A stretch of 7,594 bases of DNA, taken from JANMEX01 sp043776635 (GTDB lineage: Bacteria > Pseudomonadota > Alphaproteobacteria > Rhizobiales > Rhizobiaceae). A model generated the notes under the pieces. The model searched no databases. It was not told the DNA's origin and worked only from the letters and a program-made list of their open reading frames with translations. The stretch spans positions 1 to 7,594 of the forward strand of contig JAYVRA010000048.1 of the NCBI GenBank assembly GCA_043776635.1. The letters run 5' to 3'. Each line of letters starts with the position of its first letter. The stretch's first letter is position 1. Positions 1 to 7,498 of this stretch are shown here, piece by piece. The translations under genes and the position numbers were made by a program.

Positions 1-180
1 TGGTGGACGGGTTTATACCAAGATTATCCCTGATGCATCGGGCACAACGCTCCTACCCATCAGTGAGCGCAAGGTCATCCCGGACTCGATTGTCTATCCG
101 GATCGTTGGCGCGGTTACAACGTGCTTGATGTTTCGCAGTTCAAACACTTTCGCATAAACCACTCAAAGCTATTCGCCGA

Positions 181-212
181 CAAGCACAATCACATCCAAG
201 CACAATCACATC
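181..212 (+). repeat. Perfect 16-bp tandem duplication in transposase remnant
   Basis: The unit caagcacaatcacatc occurs twice head to tail (181-196 and 197-212) with no mismatch. It shifts the transposase frame by one base and leads to TGA at 221-223. Removing one copy joins KHNHI directly to NGIEDFW, as expected for the family, so the duplication is the lesion and not original sequence. Confidence 0.95.
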
Positions 213-246
213 AATGGCATTGAGGATTTCTGGAACCATGCCAAAC

Positions 247-274
247 GCCACAAGCCAAGCGCCACAAGCCAAGC
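247..274 (+). repeat. Perfect 14-bp tandem duplication in transposase remnant
   Basis: The unit gccacaagccaagc occurs twice in direct tandem (247-260 and 261-274). It lies just after the KRH segment and before RRKFNGVP, where the family normally has only a residue or two, so it interrupts the gene. It is the second duplication of similar size within 100 bases. Confidence 0.93.
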
Positions 275-417
275 GCAATAGGCGCAAATTTAATGGTGTT
301 CCAAAGGCAAATTCCGGACTGTTTTTGAAGGCGAATTCTTTCTGAAAAATGGCGTTTCAACAACAGCGACCCGGCATCTCAATTATCACAATTAAGACAA
401 TGGGTTAGAGCCAAAAT

Positions 418-441
418 GGGGTAATTATCCAGGACAGCCCC
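418..441 (+). repeat. Possible right terminal inverted repeat of the IS1595-type element
   Basis: The sequence just after the transposase stop, read on the - strand, begins GGGGCTGTCC and continues into AT-rich sequence and CCCC. A G-rich outer end this close to the stop codon suits an IS1595-family end. The next eight bases (442-449, ataataaa) are AT-rich and could be a target duplication, but the left end is outside the window, so neither claim can be confirmed here. Confidence 0.35.
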
Positions 442-449
442 ATAATAAA

Positions 450-560
450 TTGAAATCTGATCTCGGTGTAACAATTGCAACTCGTCGCCCTGCACCAAAT
501 AATGAGCATCACATCATCGCACAAAATCTGCTGCAAATTAACCTGTTCGCTGCTTTCTAA
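450..560 (+). other. Short open stretch, possible HNH/AHH-nuclease-like remnant
   Basis: A 36-codon open stretch follows the IS end and contains NNEHHIIAQN at about codons 18-27, ending with TAA at 558-560. Paired histidines followed by I-I-x-Q-N recall the catalytic motif of AHH/HNH-type toxin nucleases. The frame has no good start (TTG at 450) and its last 23 bases overlap the end of the PAP2 gene on the other strand. It may be the last part of a gene cut by the IS, or chance. Apart from this I see nothing in 442-537: no clear terminator and no RNA gene. Confidence 0.2.
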
Positions 561-1491
561 CCAGCAATGTTATCATCGCCAATGAGATAAGTCCGCCAAC
601 TATCAGATCCGGCAAATAATGTCCTCCTTCAGGGATTGTCGCTAAGATCATTGCTGCGTTGACAACAAGCACCGGCCAGAACAAATATCTCATACCCCTC
701 ACCGCATAAATCAATAAAATGCCGGTAATGGCGTGAAACGACGGGAACGTCACCAGTCCCTCGGCCGTTTTGAGGGTGAAGGGCTTCATCATGCGCAGGG
801 ACATGACAATGTGATAATGGCGCATTCCAGCTTCCGGTGAAAAATTTTGGCGGATGTCCGCGGGTGGATGCAAAAAACCTTGTGGCCCGATTGAAGGATA
901 GAATGCCAACATGAGACAGGTGAGCAGCGCAGTGGTGGAAAAGAGCGCTAGGAATTCCATTAAGCGCTCCGAACGCGACGTCAGCGCCAAATATATTATC
1001 AGCAGTGTAATTTGTGGCAACATGGTAAAATACGCCCATACAAGCGCACGGCAGAGCAGAGGCCATGCGTTAAGCGCGGCGACAAAACCAACCCAGCTAA
1101 ATCCAAGCGCCTTTTCGAACCCGATCAAACTGCTGTCAACAAACGGGGCCGTCGTGGCCGAGGCCAGATATGTAAATATGGTCATTGAAATCAAAAGCAT
1201 AGTCAAAAGCGTCCACGCGCCAATCAGCGTTTTGACTGAGGCCGCCAAAGACGTGATCAACAGCGCAAACTTATGATTGTCACCTTTAACGCGGCGGGCC
1301 ACGCAATAGGCAACGGCATAAATGGCAATCAGCACCGCGGCGATCACGGCAAAATCATATTGATACCCGGGGAAAAGTGTAATCGTGGAGTAGGGAAGCC
1401 ACATCAGGTCGGCAATAGTGAAAAAAGCGATCACGGCCAGCATCACGGATGTGTAATATGCTGTTCTTGAGGTCACGTGCGTTTTGCTCAT
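538..1491 (-). CDS. PAP2-superfamily integral membrane phosphatase/transferase
   Basis: This 317-residue protein is largely hydrophobic, with about seven to eight candidate membrane segments (for example near 16-33, 47-66, 75-110, 150-170, 180-198, 256-285 and 296-311). It carries two PAP2 signatures: FPSFHA at 249-254, with the acid/base histidine H253, and EGGHYLPDLIVG at 288-299, with H291 and D295 as the nucleophile and supporting acid. The typical SRxxxxxH form is replaced by IPEGGH, and no clear KxxxxxxRP first motif is visible. This resembles the PAP2_3 (inositol phosphorylceramide synthase-like) branch, so the substrate is probably a lipid phosphate or head group, but it cannot be named. 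The gene is last in the Tad operon, starting with ATG 18 bases after the peptidase stop. No strong ribosome site is visible, which suggests coupling to upstream translation. A role in pilus biogenesis is inferred only from position. Confidence 0.85.
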   Translation of the reverse strand: MSKTHVTSRTAYYTSVMLAVIAFFTIADLMWLPYSTITLFPGYQYDFAVIAAVLIAIYAVAYCVARRVKGDNHKFALLITSLAASVKTLIGAWTLLTMLLISMTIFTYLASATTAPFVDSSLIGFEKALGFSWVGFVAALNAWPLLCRALVWAYFTMLPQITLLIIYLALTSRSERLMEFLALFSTTALLTCLMLAFYPSIGPQGFLHPPADIRQNFSPEAGMRHYHIVMSLRMMKPFTLKTAEGLVTFPSFHAITGILLIYAVRGMRYLFWPVLVVNAAMILATIPEGGHYLPDLIVGGLISLAMITLLVRKQRTG

Positions 1492-1509
1492 TTCAATAAC
1501 ACTTTGAAT

Positions 1510-2031
1510 TCAAAGCGTTCCAAACGTGATGAGGGGTGTGCCAAGCGTTTGTAACAAAATGACGCTCAAAAGCGCAGCGGATATTGGCACGCCGTAAGGA
1601 ACGAGCCCTTTTACACCCAAAACCTCGACATATTTACGAAATGCGGACTTTGGCAGAATGAATGGCATTTTTATAATAATCGCAGTGATCAAAGCAAAAC
1701 CGAGCAGCAGGATTGAAAAGCTGAAAAGATATTCCCCGCCTGCCAACAAGGGCGCAACAGCCATAAACTTGACATCGCCAGCACCCACTTTGCCCAAAAG
1801 CCAAAAAAGCAGCATCGAAAAAAATATGCCGGCAGCGGCGGCAAAACCCATAATCAGATTTGCCGCGGAACCGCTGGCCGCCCAAGAAAGCAAAAGACCT
1901 GCGATACTGAGGGCGGCGAGAGCCAATACATTTTTGTTCGCGATTTTCTGCGTCATAAAATCGTTTATTGCTATGCGGATAAGTAGCGCAATCGAGACCG
2001 CACGCACAAGGACAACGGCAATTTCAAGCAT
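1510..2031 (-). CDS. tadV: Prepilin peptidase of Tad system (TadV/CpaA type)
   Basis: This is a 173-residue membrane protein of the A24 aspartic prepilin peptidase family. It cleaves the leader of Flp-type pilins, and of TadE/F-type pseudopilins, at the inner membrane. Both catalytic aspartates are visible: D24 in the IAIND segment and D86 in the GAGDVKFM motif (83-90). It lacks the N-terminal methylase domain of PilD, and its length matches the short Tad-type enzymes. About five to six hydrophobic segments cover most of the chain (roughly 5-22, 35-52, 56-80, 92-118, 142-165). Its ATG overlaps the stop of the upstream TPR gene in the sequence TAATG, which implies translational coupling. The corresponding pilin gene is not in the window. 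The family is secure. The symbol cpaA would be equally valid. Confidence 0.92.
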   Translation of the reverse strand: MLEIAVVLVRAVSIALLIRIAINDFMTQKIANKNVLALAALSIAGLLLSWAASGSAANLIMGFAAAAGIFFSMLLFWLLGKVGAGDVKFMAVAPLLAGGEYLFSFSILLLGFALITAIIIKMPFILPKSAFRKYVEVLGVKGLVPYGVPISAALLSVILLQTLGTPLITFGTL

Positions 2032-2582
2032 TATTGGCGCTCAATATTTTTTGCACTTGATGCCAATAGTTGCAGATTATTGGCAATGGTCGGGTCATTG
2101 GGTGCCAATTCATAGGCTTTTAGAAAATTACGCCTGGCCTCCTGCAATTTCCCCCTCAAGAGATACGAATAGCCGACATTGTTGTAATAGGCAGGCGTTT
2201 CACCCACCAAACGGAATGCGTTTCTATAGGCCTTATCAGCAAGGTCAAATTGCCGGATGCGGTCACATGAGGCTGCCAATCCCAGCCATGCTTCACCGTC
2301 ATTTGGAGCGAGCCTGACGGCCTTGTAATAAAGCACCCCCGCATTCCCGAAGTTTTCCTGACGAAATTGATTTTTAGCTTCGGCAACAGCCTTGTCCGAG
2401 GCGTAATATTCAACATCAGCGACTGTATTCAAACCTTTGAAGGCGTCTCCAAATGCAGTCGCCTGGCTGCCCGCAGGTTCGTTACTGCGCACAACCCCGT
2501 CATCCGCCGGCGAGGTTGTCTGGCAGCCAAGCAACGATAAAGGAATTAACAGTGCTATCGTTAGCCGGAATAAGTTTAGCAT
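2031..2582 (-). CDS. tadD: TPR lipoprotein of Tad locus (TadD-like)
   Basis: The protein is 183 residues from the chosen ATG at 2580-2582. That start gives a clean lipoprotein signal: M-L-N-L-F-R, a hydrophobic core, then the lipobox LLGC with C20 as the modified cysteine. A G-run (2588-2592) lies five bases upstream as a possible ribosome site. A longer reading from 2630 would add 16 residues before the signal peptide and is rejected. After a low-complexity linker (about 21-60) come three tetratricopeptide repeats at about 64-94, 95-128 and 130-163, with the typical PND and YNNVGYSYLLRGKL elements. TadD proteins are TPR lipoproteins needed for pilus assembly, probably as a scaffold for the secretin. 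The position between tadC and the prepilin peptidase fits this. TadD assignments rest largely on context because TPR sequence is generic. Confidence 0.82.
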   Translation of the reverse strand: MLNLFRLTIALLIPLSLLGCQTTSPADDGVVRSNEPAGSQATAFGDAFKGLNTVADVEYYASDKAVAEAKNQFRQENFGNAGVLYYKAVRLAPNDGEAWLGLAASCDRIRQFDLADKAYRNAFRLVGETPAYYNNVGYSYLLRGKLQEARRNFLKAYELAPNDPTIANNLQLLASSAKNIERQ

Positions 2583-2587
2583 TTTTT

Positions 2588-2592
2588 CCCCC
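2588..2592 (-). promoter_or_regulatory. Weak ribosome site that supports the internal TPR-gene start
   Basis: Read on the - strand the sequence is CGGGGGAAAAATG, a G-run five bases before the ATG at 2582. It is not a perfect Shine-Dalgarno match. Together with the lipoprotein signal it favours this start over the upstream ATG at 2630. Confidence 0.45.
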
Positions 2593-2642
2593 GAGTGGAC
2601 AGTAAAGTGTTTTGAAAACGTGATGGTCACGCCAAGTTGATA

Positions 2643-3593
2643 TCAAAAGAAAATGCCCCGCATGCGAATGATAACCGGGACCATTACAATCATCATGACC
2701 ACGGGAAACACACAAATACCCAATGGGATCATCATTTTAACAGGAAGAACATTTGCCCTTTCCTCAGCGCGCAGAATGCGCTGCGTGCGCATCTCATCCG
2801 AATAGACTCGAAGCGCATCGGTTAGGCTTGTCCCCAATTCTTCGGATTGACGGAACAAAACGGCCAACGAGCGCGCCTCATCAATGCCAATTCTATCTGC
2901 CAAGTCGCGCAACGCGTCGCGCATCGGTTTGCCCGCGCGCATTTGCAGCGTCATGATCGCCAACTGAATTCCCAGTGCCTTGTGCGTTCCCGCCAGTTCC
3001 TGACTAACGCGCTCCACAGCCGCCTCAAGGCTCATACCTGCGTCCGAACAGGTAATCATCATATCCATAAAATCCGGAAACGCACGGCGATAACTTTGTT
3101 TTTGGGTATTTTCAAACCGGTCCAGCATGATGCTTGGTATTACCATAAATCCTAGGCCGATAAGAATTGCACCAAAGGGAGCAACGAACCAAGGAAGATC
3201 CGCAGGAAGAACATTTGACAGTAATGCAAATGTTGAAAAGAAGCCGAAAGCCACAAATGCTATTCGTGACATAAGATAAATGAAGGGCGCGGACTTTTGA
3301 TGGAAGCCGGCACGGAACAATTTCCCTTCGAGCGCACCGGTCTCCTTTTGCTCTTTTTCAACAGCGTCAAAATAGGCATCTACCGGGCGTTGGGACGCAA
3401 TCCTGGCGATCCTTGTTTGTGCTTCCAGTGAGCGGCGGCCAGCCACGCCCTCGGCAAGCAGACGCTCCGTCATTAGCCGCCTGGTTTCAATCAACGGCGA
3501 AAGCAAAAGATATCCAAATCCGAACAGCATTACGGCGGCGATAAAAACGCTGACTGATACGAGTAATTCTGATGAGGCTAAACTGCTGAACAT
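2643..3593 (-). CDS. tadC: Tad pilus inner-membrane platform protein TadC
   Basis: This 316-residue protein has one N-terminal membrane segment (about 12-32), a cytoplasmic stretch, two more segments (about 105-125 and 133-156), a T2SSF cytoplasmic domain (about 165-285) and a last segment (286-309). The T2SSF domain opens with FPDFMDMM at 172-179 and includes the conserved DAGMSLEAAV (184-193) and LGTSLTDAL (253-261) elements. TadC pairs with TadB in the inner membrane, where the platform transfers the motion of the TadA ATPase to pilin assembly. It is distinguished from TadB by its position after it and by its C-terminal KMMIPLGICVFPVVM segment, typical of TadC. The gene starts nine bases after the tadB stop behind a very strong purine-rich ribosome site. 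The protein ends at a short basic-aromatic tail (RMRGIFF). No lesion is visible. Confidence 0.93.
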   Translation of the reverse strand: MFSSLASSELLVSVSVFIAAVMLFGFGYLLLSPLIETRRLMTERLLAEGVAGRRSLEAQTRIARIASQRPVDAYFDAVEKEQKETGALEGKLFRAGFHQKSAPFIYLMSRIAFVAFGFFSTFALLSNVLPADLPWFVAPFGAILIGLGFMVIPSIMLDRFENTQKQSYRRAFPDFMDMMITCSDAGMSLEAAVERVSQELAGTHKALGIQLAIMTLQMRAGKPMRDALRDLADRIGIDEARSLAVLFRQSEELGTSLTDALRVYSDEMRTQRILRAEERANVLPVKMMIPLGICVFPVVMMIVMVPVIIRMRGIFF

Positions 3594-3596
3594 ATT

Positions 3597-3604
3597 CCCC
3601 CCTT
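3597..3604 (-). promoter_or_regulatory. Ribosome binding site of tadC
   Basis: On the - strand the run TAAGGGGGGAATATG contains AAGGGGGG three bases before the ATG. Its first two A bases are also the last two of the tadB stop codon TAA, so the site overlaps the end of the preceding gene. Confidence 0.7.
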
Positions 3605-4573
3605 AGATATCAAACTTAACCATGCGGTACATTATATAGTCGCCGAGAAGTGCCCAACACGCAGAAACCAAAAATATGGGGCCGATTGCAGGATCACCCC
3701 AAATGTCTCCATAGTAAGACGGGGCAATAAGCGCCAGTATACCAAACATTATTATCGGAAAGCTGGAAATCAATATTGCTGAAAAGCGCCCTTCCGCCGA
3801 AAGCGACTTTACCTTCAGCCGCAATATTTGCCGCTCGCGCAACACTTTGGATAGGTTGGAAAGTATCTCGGTGAGATTGCCGCCGGTCTTTGATTGGATT
3901 GAAAGTGATACAGCTAATAGATGCAACCCCTCAAAACCAACGCGCTCGGCAAGCTTGCGCACTGCCTGTTCCAAACTCAAACCAAAAGTAATTTCGTCGG
4001 TCACAATCCCAAATTCGGTGCCCAGCGGATCAGGCATTTCGCGGGCGACCAAACCTATCGCCACTGTACTTGGATGGCCAGCGCGCAGGGAACGCACGAT
4101 CATATCAAGCGCATCCGGCAATTGCTTGGCAAACTTGGCGATGCGTTTATTTCTTGCCCGCCGCAAAATATTTATCGGTAATAATACGGCGACAAATATT
4201 AGTACCAAGACGGAAACTATTGTTGAGAACCCCAAAAACGTGCGCATGATGAGCGCCAGGATTAATGCAACTGCAACAAAGGCCGCCGCAAATAATTGCG
4301 GATTACCCGTGATGCCGGATTGGGTGTAGAGCCGGTTGAGAAATATCCAACCAAATGCAAAGTCGCCCTCGTTCGTCAATCCGCGATCCCGCAGCAGACT
4401 TTGCAATGTCACCTCTGCGGGAGCATCGTCCGCCAGGCGTTTGAGGCGCAAATTGATCATGCCGGATTTTGCTCTTCGGCTTGCGTAGGTCATGTACAAG
4501 GCTTCGATTGCCAAAATAACCGAGCAGGCCACGAGCACAATGATAAAGTAAAATAGGCTGCGGCTGGTGAACA

Positions 4574-4574
<1 letters not shown>
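3603..4574 (-). CDS. tadB: Tad pilus inner-membrane platform protein TadB
   Basis: This 323-residue protein has an N-terminal membrane anchor (about 8-28), a paired hydrophobic region (about 93-137), a T2SSF domain (about 145-260) and two C-terminal segments (264-285, 296-317). The T2SSF domain carries the hallmark FAKQLPDALDMIVRSLRAGH (148-167) and the SKTGGNLTEILSNL element (228-241), both strongly typical of TadB/CpaG. It forms the inner-membrane platform with TadC and contacts the TadA hexamer. Its ATG overlaps the tadA stop codon in TAATG, so the two are probably translationally coupled and made in fixed ratio. Length and domain order are normal and nothing appears to be missing. Confidence 0.95.
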
Positions 4575-5875
<1,301 letters not shown>

Positions 5876-5912
5876 AACGGGACTGTTCAGCGGCTTTCCG
5901 CTGACAGGACAG

Positions 5913-7079
5913 GTGCTCTTATTGGTATCCCTGTGCTTTTTGGCTGCATGTCAAGCTGACGGTACTGCTTCAGACGTTCTCGGTTCCGCGAAGGATCAAG
6001 CGTCTAGTGCACCTGTCAATGCAGCACACGGACCTCTGGCTGAAGGTCAAACACTTGGAAAAGGACAAACAAAGGTTGGAATGTTACTCGCACTATCTGC
6101 TTCCGGACAACTCGGGGAACACGCTAGATCAATGCGGGACGGCGCAAAGTTTGCCATTGAAGATTTTGCTGGAAGCTTGGTAAGCCTAACTATCATGGAC
6201 ACAGGCAACCAAGTGGGGCGTGCGCAAGCGGGCGCAAACAAAATGGTCTCCTCAGGAGTTGTTGCAATTATTGGGCCGGTTGACCCTCAGTCAACATTGG
6301 CGGTTGCTGCGATTACCAGCCCTAAATCTGTGCCGTTGCTGCTGCTTGACGGAGAGAACAATGGGAAAACTGGTATTTATGCGGTTGCAATGAGCGAAGC
6401 TGATAGCGCAAGTTCTGGTGCGCGTGCGATCGCTCAATTAGGCAGCCGGATATTTGCCCTTGCATTGCCAGCTGGACCGAAAGGAGATGTTATTGGTCAG
6501 CGTGTACAGTCAGGGCTTGCAAATTCGGGCGCAGTAGTCGCAATTTCAGTCCGTTATGGTCCTGATGCCAGTTCGGTTGCAAGCGCCGTAAGTACACTTG
6601 CAACGAGCGCTGATGGCGCGGATGCATTATTGGTAGCAGCCGGTGATTTCGATCCCAGACCTTTATTGATCGCCCTTCGGGCTCTACCAGGGGGAGGGAC
6701 GAAGAGACCCTTAATTGGTACGAATAAGTGGGAAGATTTTGGAATTTCTGATCGATTGTTTGATGGCGCTTATATCGCCACGATAGATCCCGACTAAGCC
6801 AAACCTATAGCGGATCGTATGCTCAAAGCCTACAATAAAAGTCCGGATGCTTATGCAAAATATGCCTATGATATGGTTGCATTAACGGCGGGAATAACTA
6901 GTGCACTTGGACCTCAAGGTTTAACAACCGCAACGCTGCAAAACAAATCAGGCTTTCGCGGGAGCACCGGCTATTTTCGGTTTAAGGTGAACGGCGAAGT
7001 TGAACGGCAAATTGGCCTTTATAAGGTCGAAAGTGGGGTATTAAAGCAGGCAGTCCGACCCATTAAAAAATTCAATTAG
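5913..7079 (+). pseudogene. Periplasmic-binding-protein-like lipoprotein (LpoA-like), broken by one TAA
   Basis: Read through, the frame has 388 residue positions with a single in-frame TAA at 6795-6797 (codon 295). The part before it resembles type I periplasmic binding proteins of the LivJ / penicillin-binding-protein-activator LpoA kind: VGMLLALSASGQLG at 55-68 (first beta strand and loop), RDGAKFAIEDF, and the second strand VVAIIGPVDPQST at 116-128. After the TAA the same frame continues with AKPIADRML and YAKYAYDMVAL, the normal C-terminal part of the fold, ending at a second TAA (7077-7079). CAA to TAA is a one-base change and glutamine would fit. The start is GTG with a short hydrophobic run and lipobox LAAC (C13), but no basic n-region, so the original start may be missing. 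Truncated, it would lose about a quarter of the fold. A reinitiated fragment from ATG 6819 (86 residues) is unlikely to work alone. Substrate unknown. Confidence 0.8.
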
Positions 7080-7124
7080 GGTGTTTAGTGCCGGCATTTG
7101 ATGGTGTATTGTTTTCCATCGAAT

Positions 7125-7130
7125 GGAGGG
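7125..7130 (+). promoter_or_regulatory. Ribosome site of IS481-type transposase fragment
   Basis: GGAGGG lies seven bases before the ATG at 7138, an ideal spacing. It supports that ATG as the native transposase start and shows that the 5' flank of the element is preserved although the gene is cut a few codons later. Confidence 0.6.
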
Positions 7131-7137
7131 TTGCGCT

Positions 7138-7191
7138 ATGGGACAAATTCTACACGGGAGCGCCACGACGACAGAGGCAGTCCGTCGAGCG
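7138..7191 (+). pseudogene. IS481-family transposase, only first 18 codons remain
   Basis: The peptide MGQILHGSATTTEAVRRA matches the characteristic beginning of a common group of IS481-family transposases, where an IQ..Q.SL.ALAKRYG helix-turn-helix normally follows. Here the match stops after codon 18 (GCG, 7189-7191). The frame then runs to 7314 through unrelated sequence that, on the other strand, is a methylase gene. The element was therefore cut by insertion or recombination, leaving the left end only. The left terminal repeat should lie between 7080 and 7124, but I cannot define its edge. No catalytic residue is retained, so the fragment is inactive. The assignment rests on recognising this conserved opening. 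Confidence 0.8.
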
Positions 7192-7483
7192 CGAACGCCT
7201 CTCCAAGTCTTGGTTGATACGCAGCGAGGCGCTTTTGGCTTTCGATTAAGCGGCGATGATAGTCCTTCCTTTCATTTTCAAAACCAGACAAGGCATGTTC
7301 AAGCCGCGAGATGACACCGAGCGGTGTGACTGTCATGTAAAGATCAATCTCATAGTCGGCATTGGTGCGCTTTAGCATCGTGGTATAGTGGAACCCTTCA
7401 CGCCCGATGCGCTCGCCTTTAAACTCAAGGTCAAATGGACTTGCAACGGTTTGGTTCCGGTCACTTGAGATTATAACATTCAC
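7190..7483 (-). pseudogene. Fragment of large plasmid-type DNA methylase/helicase protein
   Basis: On the - strand an open stretch reads FDLEFKGERIGREGFHYTTM, then EIDLYMTVTPLGVISRLEHA, then RRLIESQKRLAAYQPRLGEAFA. This resembles a C-terminal region of the very large (over 1,000 residue) DNA methylase/SNF2-type helicase proteins carried by alphaproteobacterial plasmids and integrative elements. The stretch includes a coiled-coil-like E/R-rich segment. Only about 95 residues remain. The match ends at about 7190-7192 where the IS481 fragment begins, and upstream a TGA (7484-7486) closes the frame next to the IS3-type element. The GTG at 7483 is merely the first codon after that stop and probably not a real start. 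The piece has no catalytic motif and should be non-functional. Family naming comes from memory and needs a search. Confidence 0.65.
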
Positions 7484-7485
7484 TC

Positions 7486-7491
7486 AAGGAG
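7486..7491 (+). promoter_or_regulatory. Ribosome site of IS3-type orfA
   Basis: AAGGAG lies seven bases before the ATT codon at 7499-7501 and no ATG, GTG or TTG is available in the orfA frame between the stop at 7466-7468 and that codon. The site therefore points to ATT as the initiation codon, or to an ATG mutated to ATT. Confidence 0.55.
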
Positions 7492-7498
7492 ACGGACT

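Larger units (their letters stand above)
1..441 (+). pseudogene. Decayed IS1595-family transposase, 3' part
   Basis: Translating from base 2 gives a stretch resembling the catalytic C-terminal half of IS1595-family (ISXO2-like, DDE-type) transposases, including IVYPDRWRGYN and FKHFRINHSKLF near 91-175. After the first short tandem duplication the family-like reading moves to another frame (213 onward, NGIEDFWNHAKRH). After the second it moves again (280 onward, RRKFNGVPKA). The expected end appears in a third frame from 344 (EKWRFNNSDPA) and stops with TAA at 422-424. No single frame is open: reading straight on from base 2 meets TGA at 221-223. The protein therefore cannot be made intact, and the 5' part lies outside the window. 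Family assignment rests on remembered family motifs, not on a search. The 441 boundary is the end of a presumed terminal repeat and is less certain than the coding match. Confidence 0.8.

Noticed and set aside
181..274. CRISPR-like or iteron array
   Set aside because: There are only two different units, each doubled once without spacers, inside a transposase gene. This is slippage-like duplication, not an array or origin.
911..1276. 121-codon open frame on the + strand and overlapping 145-codon - strand frame (629-1066)
   Set aside because: Both overlap the PAP2 gene in other frames and have no motif, while the PAP2 frame carries the catalytic histidines.
1658..2317. 219-codon open frame on the + strand
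   Set aside because: It lies antisense to the prepilin peptidase and TPR genes, both of which have clear family motifs. Its translation shows no domain and is a shadow of their codon pattern.
2583..2630. Upstream ATG start for the TPR lipoprotein
   Set aside because: It would place 16 residues before the lipoprotein signal and bury it. The internal ATG at 2582 gives a standard signal peptide and lipobox.
3847..4329. 160-codon open frame on the + strand
   Set aside because: It is antisense to tadB, whose T2SSF motifs are unambiguous. The translation is low in recognisable structure.
7123..7314. 63-codon + strand frame as a small gene
   Set aside because: Only codons 6-23 (from the ATG at 7138) resemble a transposase. 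The rest is the antisense of the methylase fragment, so the frame is a chimera across a junction.
7136..7483. 115-codon - strand frame as an intact small gene
   Set aside because: The last 17 or so codons run into the IS481 fragment and the apparent GTG start directly follows a stop. It is an internal piece of a much larger gene.
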